A DNA stretch of 64,000 nucleotides from Actinomadura rayongensis (GTDB lineage Bacteria; Actinomycetota; Actinomycetes; Streptosporangiales; Streptosporangiaceae): assembly GCF_009831215.1 (NCBI RefSeq), contig NZ_WUTW01000003.1, forward strand, positions 462,049 to 526,048, read 5' to 3'. A program made the position numbers and the translations under genes. This document shows, piece after piece, positions 17,369-25,904 of this stretch. The notes under the pieces were generated by a model, which worked only from the letters and a program-made list of their open reading frames with translations, did not search any database and was not told the origin of the DNA. Within the stretch, counting starts at the first letter, position 1, and each line of letters starts with the position of its first letter.

Positions 17369-18697
17369 TCAGCTCCGGCCGGCCAGCTCGAACTCCTCGT
17401 GCGGGCGCTCCAGTTCGGCGAGCGAGACGATCTCACGCCGGAAGAAGAGCGCCAGGGTCCAGTCCGCCGTCACCCGCATCTTACGGTTGAACGTCGGCAT
17501 GCGTGACAGGTGGTACGTGCGGTGCATGAGCCACGCGGGCAGGCCGCGCAGCTTGACGCCGTAGACGTTCGCGACGCCCTTGTGCAGCCCGAGACCCGCG
17601 ACGGACCCGACGTAGGCGTGCTCGTAGGGCGTCCGGTCCTTTCCGCGCAGGTCGGCGACGATGTTGTCGGCGAGGCGGCGGGCCTGCCGGACGGCGTGCT
17701 GCGCGTTCGGCGCGGTGAACTCCCCCTTGCCCGACAGATCGGGCACCCGGGCGTTGTCCCCGGCGGCGTACACGTGGGGGCGGCCCTCGGCGACGAGGTC
17801 GGCGCCGACCTTCACGCGTCCCTTGTCGTCCAGCGGCAGGTCGCTGTTGCGGACGACGGGGTGCGCCTTCACCCCGGCCGTCCAGACGAGCGTGGCGGCG
17901 TCGAACTCCTCGCCGTCGCTGAGGACGATGTGCCGGTTCTCCGCCGATTTCAGCAGCGTCTCCAGCTTGACCTCGATGCCGCGCCGGCGCAGGGCCTCGA
18001 CCGTCCACCGGCCCATCTCCGGGCCGACCTCGGGCAGGACGCGGTCGGTGGCCTCGACCATCATCCAGCGCATGTCCGCCGGGTCGATGCCGTACCAGGG
18101 GCACGCGTCGCGGGCCATGTCCTCCAGTTCGGCGAGGGCCTCGATCCCGGCGAAGCCCGCGCCGACGAACACGAACGTCAGCGCGCGGCGGCGGACCGCC
18201 GGGTCGTCGTTGGACGCGGCCACGTCGAGCTGGTGCAGGACGTGGTTGCGCAGGTAGATGGCCTCTTCGATGGTCTTGAACCCGATGCCGCAGGACGCGA
18301 GGCCGGGGATCGGGAGCGTCCGGGAGACCGAGCCGAGCGCGACGACGAGCACGTCGTAGGGGATCTCCTGCTCGGCGTGGTCGTCCGCCCCGGCCGGACG
18401 GTAGGAGACGCGGCGGCGCGCGGCGTCGACGCGGGTGACATAGCCATTGCGGACGCGGCAGCGTTTCAGCACCTTGCGCAGCGGCGCGACGACGTGCCGG
18501 GGCTCCAGGTTGCCCGCCGCCGCCTCCGGCAGGAACGGCTGGTAGGTCATGTAGGACTGCGGGTCGATGACGGTGACGGTGACGTCGCCGCGGCGCATCT
18601 CGCGGCGCAGCTTCCGCTGGAGGCGCAGCGCGGTGTACATGCCGACGTAGCCGCCGCCGAGGATCACGATCCGCCGGGGGTTCTTCGCAGGGGCCAT
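17369..18697 (-). CDS. ndh: Type II NADH dehydrogenase (single-subunit NADH:quinone oxidoreductase)
   Basis: 442 residues. The FAD-binding motif at the N-terminus is VILGGGYVGMYTALRLQ, and the second dinucleotide fold for NADH is FVFVGAGFAGIEALAEL near residue 170. Further conserved blocks are LVWTAGVKAHP and VYAAGDNARVPD, the latter binding the FAD ribityl chain. The C-terminal ~60 residues are amphipathic and should dock on the membrane. It transfers electrons from NADH to menaquinone without pumping protons. First gene of a two-gene operon with the CFA-like methyltransferase. Confidence 0.9.
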   Translation of the reverse strand: MAPAKNPRRIVILGGGYVGMYTALRLQRKLRREMRRGDVTVTVIDPQSYMTYQPFLPEAAAGNLEPRHVVAPLRKVLKRCRVRNGYVTRVDAARRRVSYRPAGADDHAEQEIPYDVLVVALGSVSRTLPIPGLASCGIGFKTIEEAIYLRNHVLHQLDVAASNDDPAVRRRALTFVFVGAGFAGIEALAELEDMARDACPWYGIDPADMRWMMVEATDRVLPEVGPEMGRWTVEALRRRGIEVKLETLLKSAENRHIVLSDGEEFDAATLVWTAGVKAHPVVRNSDLPLDDKGRVKVGADLVAEGRPHVYAAGDNARVPDLSGKGEFTAPNAQHAVRQARRLADNIVADLRGKDRTPYEHAYVGSVAGLGLHKGVANVYGVKLRGLPAWLMHRTYHLSRMPTFNRKMRVTADWTLALFFRREIVSLAELERPHEEFELAGRS

Positions 18698-18816
18698 GGG
18701 ACGCCCGTACCCCGATGCGCGGCGTCCTCACCGAACGTGATCCGGCGCACAGATTAATCCGTCAAATACGGCGAACCTGGGTGAACTCGGGCGCATCTCA
18801 TCTCACGACGCCCGAC

Positions 18817-18848
18817 GGGACGGGGCCGACGGGGGCCGGCCCCGTCCC
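18817..18848 (-). terminator. Hairpin after the uracil-DNA glycosylase gene
   Basis: An 11-bp perfect stem, GGGACGGGGCC with GGCCCCGTCCC around a 10-base loop, starting five bases beyond the glycosylase stop on the minus strand. There is no T run, as is common for actinomycete terminators. Confidence 0.6.
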
Positions 18849-18852
18849 GGGC

Positions 18853-19659
18853 TCAGGACGCCAGCGCCCGGGCGCGCGTGAAGACCGCGTCGAGCATCGC
18901 CTCGGTGACGCGCCCGGTGAAGGTGTTCTGCTGGCTGGGGTGGTAGCAGCCGAGCAGCGTGACGTCCCGTCCGTGCGGGCCGGGCAGCAGCACCTCGGCG
19001 CCGTGCCCGAACGGCGGGCGCGGACGCGGCAGCGCGTACCCGGCGCGTCCCAGCGCGGGCCAGACGGCCTGCCACGCGAACCCGCCGAGCGCGACCACAC
19101 AGCGCACCGATGGCGCGACCTCGGCGACCTCGCGCTCCAGCCACGGCAGGCAGGCGCGGCGCTCGTCGGGCGTCGGCTTGTTGTCGGGCGGGGCGCAGCG
19201 GACGGCCGCGACGACCCGCACGCCGAACAGTTCCTGCCCGTCCCCGGCCCGGACGCTCGTCTCCTGCGCCGCCAGCCCCACCCGGTGCAGCGACGCGAAC
19301 AGCCAGTCCCCGGACCGGTCGCCGGTGAAGATCCGCCCGGTGCGGTTGCCGCCGTGCGCCGCCGGGGCGAGGCCCGAGATCAGGATCGTCGGCTCGTCCG
19401 CGCCCCAGCCCGGCACCGGACGGCCCCAGTACTCCTCGTCGGCGAACATCCGCCGCCGCTCCACCGCGACCTTCTCCCGCCACGCGACGAGACGGTCGCA
19501 CGCGCGGCACACCGACTCGCGCGCCGCGACCTCGGCCAGGTCCGGCGCGCTCGCGGCCAGCGCGGCGACGTCCGCCGCGTCGCGCGCGACGGGCGTGTCC
19601 GGCGCCGCCGGATCCTCGGGCCACCCGGTGCCGGGCGGGACGAACGGACGATTGCCCAC
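18853..19659 (-). CDS. Uracil-DNA glycosylase, family 5 (UDGb)
   Basis: 268 residues. Motif 1 is GLAPAAHGGNRTGR with FTGDRSGDWL following, and the C-terminal motif is CYHPSQQNTFTG; both are signatures of the UDGb family, which lacks the usual catalytic Asp/Asn and acts on uracil, hypoxanthine and related bases. Four cysteines (CRACDR, VRCAP and CVVAL) could hold the iron–sulphur cluster found in this family. Role: base excision repair of deaminated DNA, suited to a GC-rich genome. Its start lies four bases after the ppx stop, so it belongs to the eno–divIC–DUF501–ppx transcription unit or its tail. Confidence 0.9.
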   Translation of the reverse strand: MGNRPFVPPGTGWPEDPAAPDTPVARDAADVAALAASAPDLAEVAARESVCRACDRLVAWREKVAVERRRMFADEEYWGRPVPGWGADEPTILISGLAPAAHGGNRTGRIFTGDRSGDWLFASLHRVGLAAQETSVRAGDGQELFGVRVVAAVRCAPPDNKPTPDERRACLPWLEREVAEVAPSVRCVVALGGFAWQAVWPALGRAGYALPRPRPPFGHGAEVLLPGPHGRDVTLLGCYHPSQQNTFTGRVTEAMLDAVFTRARALAS

Positions 19660-19663
19660 GGCG

Positions 19664-20584
19664 TCAGGCCAGCGACCAGGCGATGCCGTCGAGGATGTCG
19701 TGCTCGCTGACGATCACGGCCCCGAAGCCGAACTCGCGCATGATGCGGTCCAAAATCAGCGCGCCCGCGCCGATGACGTCCACGCGGCCGGGGTGCATCA
19801 CGCCGATCTCGGAGCGTTCCGCGCGGGACGCGTGCAGCAGGTCGCGCGTCACGTCGTGGACCTGGCCCGCCATGATCCGGCTGAGGTGGATGCGGTCGGA
19901 GTCGTAGGCGGGCAGGTCCAGCGCGATGCCCGCGACCGTCGTCACCGAGCCCGCCAGCCCGACGAGCGTCCGCGCCTCGTCCACCGGCACGGACTCGCGG
20001 ACGAGCCGCAGCGCCGCGTCGATGTCGGCCACGGCCGCGCTGATCTGGCCCGGCGACGGCGGGTCGCCGTCCTTCAGGTGCCGCTCGGTCATCCGGACGC
20101 ACCCGATGTCCACCGACCGCGCCGCGCGCACCGACGAGCCGCCGAGCACGAACTCGGTCGAGCCGCCGCCGATGTCCACGACCAGGTACGGCCGGGCCGG
20201 ACGCAGCTCCGCCAGCTCCCGGGTCGCGCCCGCGAACGACAGCGCCGCCTCCTCCTCGCCGGTGACGACCTCCGGGGCCGTCCCGAAGATCTCCACGACG
20301 CCCGCGACGAACGCGTCCCGGTTCGCGGCGTCGCGGGTGGCGCTCGTCGCGACGACCCGGACCTTCTCCGCGCCGTGCCGCTCGATCAGCTCGGCGTACC
20401 CGCGCATGGCGGTGAAGGTACGGTCCAGGGCGGCGTCCGACAGCCGTCCGGTACGGTCCACGCCCTCGCCGAGCCGGACGATCTCCATCCGCCGCTCGAC
20501 GTCGGTCAGCGTCTCGCCGGCGACGTCGGCGACGAGCAGCCGGACCGAGTTGGTGCCGCAGTCCACGGCCGCGACGCGCGTCAC
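19664..20584 (-). CDS. ppx: Exopolyphosphatase / Ppx-GppA phosphatase
   Basis: 306 residues from the GTG at 20584, which overlaps the DUF501 stop by four bases (GTGA), so translation is coupled. Longer frames upstream run through DUF501 and are not real. ASKHA-fold motifs: phosphate 1 loop VDCGTNSVRLLVAD at the N-terminus, VDIGGGSTEFVLGG (phosphate 2) near residue 135, and GLAGSVTTVAG. The protein degrades polyphosphate or (p)ppGpp from the ends; actinobacterial members of this short type are mainly exopolyphosphatases. Confidence 0.92.
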   Translation of the reverse strand: MTRVAAVDCGTNSVRLLVADVAGETLTDVERRMEIVRLGEGVDRTGRLSDAALDRTFTAMRGYAELIERHGAEKVRVVATSATRDAANRDAFVAGVVEIFGTAPEVVTGEEEAALSFAGATRELAELRPARPYLVVDIGGGSTEFVLGGSSVRAARSVDIGCVRMTERHLKDGDPPSPGQISAAVADIDAALRLVRESVPVDEARTLVGLAGSVTTVAGIALDLPAYDSDRIHLSRIMAGQVHDVTRDLLHASRAERSEIGVMHPGRVDVIGAGALILDRIMREFGFGAVIVSEHDILDGIAWSLA

Positions 20585-21108
20585 CGTTCCTCCTCCAGTT
20601 CCGGCTCCGCTTCGGGCCGGACGCACGGTCCCGACCGCCACCACTCGGGCAGCGCGTCCAGCGCCTCCCGGCCGAACGGGTTCGACCCCGGCACGGCCAG
20701 CTCGTGCGCGATCAGCGCGTGCAGGCACTTGACGCGCTCGGGCATGCCCCCGGCGCTCTGCGTCCCGGGCGGCAGCGGCTCGACGCCGTCCTCCGCCGCC
20801 GCCGCGTCGCGGCGGCGCAGGTAGTCCTCGTGGGCGGCCCGGTAGGCGGCGGCCAGCTCCGGGTCGTCGGCGAGCCTGGCCTGCATCTCGCGCATCACGC
20901 CGCTCCCCTCCAGCGTCCCGATCGCGGACGCGGCCTTCGGGCACGTCAGGTAGAACAGGGTCGGGAACGGCGTTCCGTCCGGGAGGCGCGGCGCCGTCTC
21001 GATCACCGCGGGCCGTCCGCACGGGCAACGGTACGCCACCCGCCGGATCCCGCGCGGGGTACGGCCGAGCTGGGCCGCGACGGCGGCCTCGTCTGTTGCG
21101 TGGATCAT
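20581..21108 (-). CDS. DUF501 family protein
   Basis: 175 residues. The N-terminal half has YRCPCGRPAVIETAPRLPDG followed by FPTLFYLTCPKA, a likely metal-binding cysteine set. The rest is helical, ending with ALIAHELAVPGSNPFGREAL. Function is unknown, but the family almost always sits between the divIC/ftsB-like gene and ppx in actinobacteria, as here. Start ATG at 21108, 19 bp after divIC. Confidence 0.88.
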   Translation of the reverse strand: MIHATDEAAVAAQLGRTPRGIRRVAYRCPCGRPAVIETAPRLPDGTPFPTLFYLTCPKAASAIGTLEGSGVMREMQARLADDPELAAAYRAAHEDYLRRRDAAAAEDGVEPLPPGTQSAGGMPERVKCLHALIAHELAVPGSNPFGREALDALPEWWRSGPCVRPEAEPELEEER

Positions 21109-21127
21109 CCTCGGGCTTCTCTCCCGC

Positions 21128-21583
21128 TCAGCGCGGGCGGTCGGCGTCCCGCACGGACCGCCACAGCGTCTCGTACCAGGGCGGACGGCGGCCGGTGCCG
21201 CTCCCGCCGGCCGGTGTCCCGCCGCCGTCGCCGCCGTCCAGGACGATGTAGCACTTCTCGTCCGGCATGCAGTAGCGCAGCCGCCGCCGGGCCTCGCGCT
21301 CGATGTAGGACCGGTCGCCGAGCCGCTGCTCGTGCCGGGTCAGCTCGTCCACCTGCCGCCGCGCCTCGGCCTGCCGGTGCTCCAGCTGCGCGATCTCCTG
21401 GCGCTGCGCCACGTACTCGCGGACCGGGTAGGCGAGGCTCAGCGCGATCGCGCAGACGACGACCGCGAGGATCGCCGCGCGGCCGGTCAGCGCGTGGCCG
21501 AGCCCGGGGCGCGGCGGGCCCGCCGGGGCGCCGTCGCCCCGGCGGCCGGTGTCGCCGGTGTCCTCGCTCGGGTCCCGGGCCAT
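21128..21583 (-). CDS. divIC: FtsB/DivIC-type septum formation protein
   Basis: 151 residues from the ATG at 21583, 11 bp after enolase. A cytoplasmic Asp/Gly/Pro-rich head of ~35 residues is followed by one transmembrane helix (AILAVVVCAIALSLAYPV) and a coiled coil with heptad Leu/Gln/Arg (QRQEIAQLEHRQAEARRQ). The C-terminal block YIEREARRRLRYCMPDEKCY is the DivIC hallmark of actinobacteria. It should join FtsL and FtsQ in the divisome. Gene order eno–divIC–DUF501–ppx is conserved. Confidence 0.9.
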   Translation of the reverse strand: MARDPSEDTGDTGRRGDGAPAGPPRPGLGHALTGRAAILAVVVCAIALSLAYPVREYVAQRQEIAQLEHRQAEARRQVDELTRHEQRLGDRSYIEREARRRLRYCMPDEKCYIVLDGGDGGGTPAGGSGTGRRPPWYETLWRSVRDADRPR

Positions 21584-21594
21584 CGGAGACGCGG

Positions 21595-22878
21595 TCAGCC
21601 CTCGGCGGAGAAGCGCGGGAACGCGGCGGCGCCGGCGTAGCGGGCCGCGTCGTCCAGCAGCTCCTCGATCCGCAGGAGCTGGTTGTACTTGGCGACGCGG
21701 TCGCTGCGGGCGGGCGCGCCGGTCTTGATCTGGCCGCAATTGGTCGCGACGGCGAGGTCGGCGATCGTGGTGTCCTCGGTCTCGCCGGACCGGTGGCTCA
21801 TCATGCAGCGGTAGCCGCTGGTCTGGGCGAGCGTGACGGCGTCCAGCGTCTCGGTGAGGCTGCCGATCTGGTTGACCTTGACCAGCAGCGCGTTGGCGGT
21901 GCCGGTCTCGATGCCGCGCGCGAGCCGCTCGGGGTTGGTGACGAACAGGTCGTCGCCGACGAGCTGGACGCGTCCGCCGACGGCGTCGGTGAGGGCCTTC
22001 CAGCCCGTCCAGTCCTCCTCGTCCAGCGGGTCCTCGATGGAGACGAGCGGGTAGTCGGCGAGCAGGCCCGCGTAGTAGGCGGCCATCTCGTCGGCGGACT
22101 TCTTGCCGCCCTCGAACGCGTACGTCCCGGCGTCGTGGAACTCGCTGGCGGCGACGTCGAGGGCGAGCGCGATGTCGCGGCCCGGCGCGAACCCGGCCTT
22201 GCGGATCGCCTCCAGGATGAGGTCCAGCGCCTCGCGGTTGCTCGGCAGGTCGGGGGCGAAGCCGCCCTCGTCGCCGAGCCCGGTGCTCAGTCCCTTGGCC
22301 TTCAGCACCGACTTCAGCGCGTGGTAGGTCTCGGTGCCCCAGCGCAGCGCCTCGGAGAAGGTGGGCGCGCCGATCGGCGCGATCATGAACTCCTGGACGT
22401 CGACGTTGGTGTCGGCGTGCGCGCCGCCGTTCAGGATGTTCATCATCGGGACGGGCAGCAGGTGCGCGTTCGGCCCGCCGACGTAGCGGAACAGCGGCAG
22501 CCCGGCCGACTCGGCGGCGGCCTTGGCGACCGCGAGGCTCACGCCGAGGATGGCGTTGGCGCCGAGCGCGGACTTGGCGGGCGTGCCGTCGAGGTCGATG
22601 AGGAGCTGGTCGATCAGGCGCTGCTCGGAGACCGGGTAGCCGACGAGCTTCTCGTCCACCGTCTCGTTGACGGCCCGGACGGCGTCGCGCACGCCCTTGC
22701 CGTTGTAGCGGTCGCCGCCGTCGCGCAGCTCGACGGCCTCGAACTGGCCGGTGGACGCACCGCTCGGCACGGCGGCGCGCGCCTCGGTGCCGTCGGCGAG
22801 CAGGACCTCGACCTCGACGGTGGGGTTGCCCCGCGAGTCCAGGATCTCCCGGGCGAGGACGGCCTCGATCGACGACAC
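21595..22878 (-). CDS. eno: Enolase
   Basis: 427 residues, full length. Conserved blocks: ARQILDSRGNPTVEV-like start (AREILDSRGNPTVEVE), DEGGFAPDL, the magnesium ligands in SIEDPLDEEDW and VGDDLFVTN, the catalytic lysine in LLVKVNQIGSLTE, and MMSHRSGETEDTTIADLAVA. It interconverts 2-phosphoglycerate and phosphoenolpyruvate in glycolysis. First gene of the eno–divIC–DUF501–ppx(–udg) unit. Its upstream spacer (22879–23076) is shared with the divergent ssuA-type operon. Confidence 0.97.
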   Translation of the reverse strand: MSSIEAVLAREILDSRGNPTVEVEVLLADGTEARAAVPSGASTGQFEAVELRDGGDRYNGKGVRDAVRAVNETVDEKLVGYPVSEQRLIDQLLIDLDGTPAKSALGANAILGVSLAVAKAAAESAGLPLFRYVGGPNAHLLPVPMMNILNGGAHADTNVDVQEFMIAPIGAPTFSEALRWGTETYHALKSVLKAKGLSTGLGDEGGFAPDLPSNREALDLILEAIRKAGFAPGRDIALALDVAASEFHDAGTYAFEGGKKSADEMAAYYAGLLADYPLVSIEDPLDEEDWTGWKALTDAVGGRVQLVGDDLFVTNPERLARGIETGTANALLVKVNQIGSLTETLDAVTLAQTSGYRCMMSHRSGETEDTTIADLAVATNCGQIKTGAPARSDRVAKYNQLLRIEELLDDAARYAGAAAFPRFSAEG

Positions 22879-23007
22879 GGCGTGCTCCTTGGTGCGTGCG
22901 GTGGTTCCGGCTGGCTAGTCACCCTATCGAGGGGGCCGGGAGCGGGGCCAAGGGGCACGCCCGGAGCATCGGGATGCTTCGTGACAAAACCGTGCCACGC
23001 AGGCGAC

Positions 23008-23035
23008 TTGACGAACTCATTACCAACCTTATCTA
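23008..23035 (+). promoter_or_regulatory. Possible sigma-70-type promoter of the SsuABC-like operon
   Basis: TTGACG (23008–23013) and TATCTA (23030–23035) separated by 16 bp, in a locally AT-rich stretch 42 bp before the ssuA start. It matches the housekeeping consensus reasonably but is untested. Confidence 0.45.
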
Positions 23036-23076
23036 CTGTCCAAACCGAACACACCGAAACAGTAGGGATAGACCGA

Positions 23077-24117
23077 ATGTTCCGTAGGTTCCGCGGGCGC
23101 GCGGCTGCAGCAGCCATGATCCTTCTCGCCGGATCGGGTGTGCTGACCGCCTGTGGCGACGACGACCCCGCAGACAAGGACGCACCCCTGCGGCTCGGTT
23201 ACTTCCCGAACATCACGCACGCGACCGCGCTCGTCGGCGTCGAGAAGGGCATCTTCGCCAAGCACCTCGGCACGGCCCCGAAGACCGCGACGTTCAACGC
23301 CGGCCCGGCCGCCGTCGAGGCGCTGTTCTCCGGCGCGATCGACGCGACGTTCGTCGGCCCGAACCCGTCGATCAACGCGTGGTCGCAGTCGCACGGCAAG
23401 GCGATCAAGATCTTCTCGGGCGCGGCGTCGGGCGGCGTCTCGCTCATCGTCAAGCCCTCGATCAAGGGCGCGGCCGACCTCAAGGGCAAGAAGATCGCGA
23501 CGCCGCAGCTCGGCAACACCCAGGACGTCGCGCTGCGCTACTGGCTCAAGCAGCAGGGCCTGACGGCCAACAAGGACGGCAGCGGCGACGTCAAGGTCGT
23601 CCCGCAGGACAACTCGCAGACGCTCCAGACGTTCGAGCAGGGCTCCATCGACGGCGCCTGGGTGCCCGAGCCCTACGCGTCCCGGCTGATCATCGAGGGC
23701 AAGGGCAAGAAGCTCCTCGACGAGAGCTCGCTGTGGCCCGGCGGCAAGTTCGTCATCACCAACCTCATCGTCAGCCAGAAGTACGCCAAGGCCCACCCGG
23801 ACACGGTGAAGAAGCTGCTGGAGGGCGTGGTCGAGGCGACCGACTACATCAACAACAACAAGGCCGACGCCGAGAAGACCGCCAACGACGCCCTCACCAA
23901 ACTCAGCGGCAAGCCGCTCAAGCAGGAGGTCCTGGACGCGGCCTTCAAGCAGATCACGTTCACCGAGGACCCGGTGGCCTCGTCGCTGTTCGCCGGCGCG
24001 CAGCACGCCGAGCAGATCGGCCTCCTGGCCAAGACCGACCTCACCGGCATCTACGACCTCGGTCCCCTCAACGAGGTCCTCAAGGCGAGTGGAAAGGCAC
24101 AGGTCTCCGACAAATGA
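23077..24117 (+). CDS. ABC transporter substrate-binding lipoprotein, SsuA/TauA type
   Basis: 346 residues from the ATG at 23077; longer frames upstream are spurious. The N-terminus is a lipoprotein signal ending in the lipobox LTAC, so it is anchored by lipid to the outer face. The mature part begins LRLGYFPNITHATALVG and has the NMT1/SsuA pattern (AGPAAVEALFSGAIDATFVG; later QGSIDGAWVPEPYASRL). These proteins bind sulfonates, taurine, nitrate or related anions. The operon has the matching ATPase and permease, but no monooxygenase gene, so the ligand is not determined. ATPase start overlaps its stop by ATGA. Confidence 0.9.
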   Translation: MFRRFRGRAAAAAMILLAGSGVLTACGDDDPADKDAPLRLGYFPNITHATALVGVEKGIFAKHLGTAPKTATFNAGPAAVEALFSGAIDATFVGPNPSINAWSQSHGKAIKIFSGAASGGVSLIVKPSIKGAADLKGKKIATPQLGNTQDVALRYWLKQQGLTANKDGSGDVKVVPQDNSQTLQTFEQGSIDGAWVPEPYASRLIIEGKGKKLLDESSLWPGGKFVITNLIVSQKYAKAHPDTVKKLLEGVVEATDYINNNKADAEKTANDALTKLSGKPLKQEVLDAAFKQITFTEDPVASSLFAGAQHAEQIGLLAKTDLTGIYDLGPLNEVLKASGKAQVSDK

Positions 24118-24920
24118 CACAGGCCGCCCCGGCCGCCACGAGCCGGACCGCCGACACGGCGGTCCGGCTCGACGGCGTCTCCAAAGCCTTCGGTTCCGGC
24201 GGGAACCGGCTGCTGGCACTCGACAACGTCTCGCTGTCCGTCGCGCCCGGCGAGTTCGTCTGCCTGCTCGGCGCGTCCGGCTGCGGGAAGAGCACGCTGC
24301 TCAACCTCGTCGCGGACCTGGACCGTCCCACCGCCGGGACGATCGACACCGGCGACGCCCGCGTCGCGATGATGTTCCAGGAGCCCGCGCTGTTCCCGTG
24401 GCTCACGGTCAGCGCGAACGTCGAGCTGGCGCTGAAGGCGCGGGGCGTCCCGCGCGGCGAGCGCCGCGACCGGGCCGGCGACCTGCTCGCGTCCGTCCAC
24501 CTGCGCGACTTCGGCCGCAAGCGCCCGCACCAGCTGTCGGGCGGCATGCGCCAGCGCGTGGCGCTCGCCCGCGCGCTCGCCCTCACCGTCAACGAGGACG
24601 GCGCGGCGGGCGGCACCGTCCTGCTCATGGACGAGCCGTTCGGCGCGCTCGACGCCATGACCCGCGACCTGCTCCACGACGAGCTGGAGCGCATCTGGAC
24701 GGAGCGGTCGCTGAGCATCCTGTTCGTCACCCACAACGTCCGCGAGGCCGTGCGCCTCGGCGACCGGGTCGTGCTGCTCAGCAGCCGTCCCGGACGGGTC
24801 GTGGAGGAGTTCCCCGTGCCGATGGACCGGCCCCGGCGGATCGACTCGCCCGAAGTGTCGAGCCTCGCCGCCCACATCACCGACCGGCTGCGCGAGGAGG
24901 TCGGACGTCATGGCGCATGA
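24114..24920 (+). CDS. ABC transporter ATP-binding protein, SsuB/TauB type
   Basis: 268 residues. Walker A is GASGCGKSTLL, signature HQLSGGMRQRVALARA, Walker B VLLMDEPFGALD and the switch histidine is in FVTHNVREAV. All are intact. The subfamily with MMFQEPALFPWLTV at the Q-loop serves nitrate/sulfonate/taurine importers. Start ATG at 24114 overlaps the ssuA stop; the end overlaps the permease start by 11 bp, so the three proteins are translationally coupled. Confidence 0.93.
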   Translation: MTQAAPAATSRTADTAVRLDGVSKAFGSGGNRLLALDNVSLSVAPGEFVCLLGASGCGKSTLLNLVADLDRPTAGTIDTGDARVAMMFQEPALFPWLTVSANVELALKARGVPRGERRDRAGDLLASVHLRDFGRKRPHQLSGGMRQRVALARALALTVNEDGAAGGTVLLMDEPFGALDAMTRDLLHDELERIWTERSLSILFVTHNVREAVRLGDRVVLLSSRPGRVVEEFPVPMDRPRRIDSPEVSSLAAHITDRLREEVGRHGA

Positions 24921-25806
24921 CACCGTGCAGGGCGCCGGGCAGAAGCGCGACGCGGGCGACCGGCTGAACCGCGAGCTGGCGGGCCTGGACGCGCTCGAAC
25001 TCGGCGGCTCCCCCGGCCGCGACCGGCTCTCGCGGGTGTGGAACGCGGTGTGGCCGATGGCCACGGCCGTCCTCATCGCGCTCGGCGCGTGGCAGATCGT
25101 CGTCTGGAGCGGCTGGAAGGAGCCCTGGGTCCTGCCCGGCCCGGGCGACACGCTGCCGGTGTTCTGGGACCAGGTCACGAGCGGCCGGTTCTGGAAGGCC
25201 GTCGCGCTGACGATGCAGCGCGCGGCGATCGGGTTCGCGGTGTCGGTGCTGGTGGGCGTCCTGGTCGGCGCGCTGGTGTCCCGGTTCCTGGTGCTGCGGC
25301 GCGCGTTCGGCTCGCTGATCACCGGGCTCCAGACCATGCCGTCGATCGCGTGGTTCCCGCTGGCGATCCTGCTGTTCAAGCTGAGCGAGAGCGCGATCCT
25401 GTTCGTGGTCGTGCTCGGCGCGGCGCCGTCGATCGCCAACGGCCTCATCGCGGGCGTGGACTACACGCCGCCGATCCTGCTGCGCGCCGGGAAGGTCATG
25501 GGGCTGCGCGGGCTGAACCTGTACCGGCACCTGATCATGCCCGCGTCGCTGCCGTCGTTCGTGGCGGGGCTCAAGCAGGGCTGGGCGTTCGCGTGGCGCA
25601 GCCTGATGGCGGGCGAGCTGCTGGTGATCATCGGGGACACCACGTCGCTCGGCGTGCTGCTGTCGCAGGCGCGGGAGCTGAACAACACCGCCGACATGAT
25701 CTCCTACATGATCGTCATCCTGATCATCGGGATCGTCATCGACCAGATCTTCGGGGCCGTGGACAACGCGATCCGGTCGCGCTGGGGGCTGGACTCGCGC
25801 GACTGA
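24910..25806 (+). CDS. ABC transporter permease, SsuC/TauC type
   Basis: 298 residues. A ~50-residue hydrophilic head precedes six or so membrane helices. The coupling-helix motif is in GLRGLNLYRHLIMPASLPSF, the EAA-like loop that docks on the ATPase, and the family block GLQTMPSIAWFPLAILLF is present. Last gene of the three-gene importer; it should form a homodimer. The hydrophilic head is longer than in E. coli SsuC. Confidence 0.92.
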   Translation: MAHDTVQGAGQKRDAGDRLNRELAGLDALELGGSPGRDRLSRVWNAVWPMATAVLIALGAWQIVVWSGWKEPWVLPGPGDTLPVFWDQVTSGRFWKAVALTMQRAAIGFAVSVLVGVLVGALVSRFLVLRRAFGSLITGLQTMPSIAWFPLAILLFKLSESAILFVVVLGAAPSIANGLIAGVDYTPPILLRAGKVMGLRGLNLYRHLIMPASLPSFVAGLKQGWAFAWRSLMAGELLVIIGDTTSLGVLLSQARELNNTADMISYMIVILIIGIVIDQIFGAVDNAIRSRWGLDSRD

Positions 25807-25904
25807 CCGCGCCGACCCAGGTTTGACCGGGCGGGAGGGGGCGGTTTGCCGGGATCGGGGCAGGTCTTCGGCGACCAGGCAACGATCCCGCGAGGTGGCT
25901 CGGA

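Noticed and set aside
20704..23076. A ~1100-residue fusion ending in the SsuA-like protein
   Set aside because: The upstream part is antisense to enolase, divIC and DUF501; the lipoprotein signal at 23077 marks the true start.
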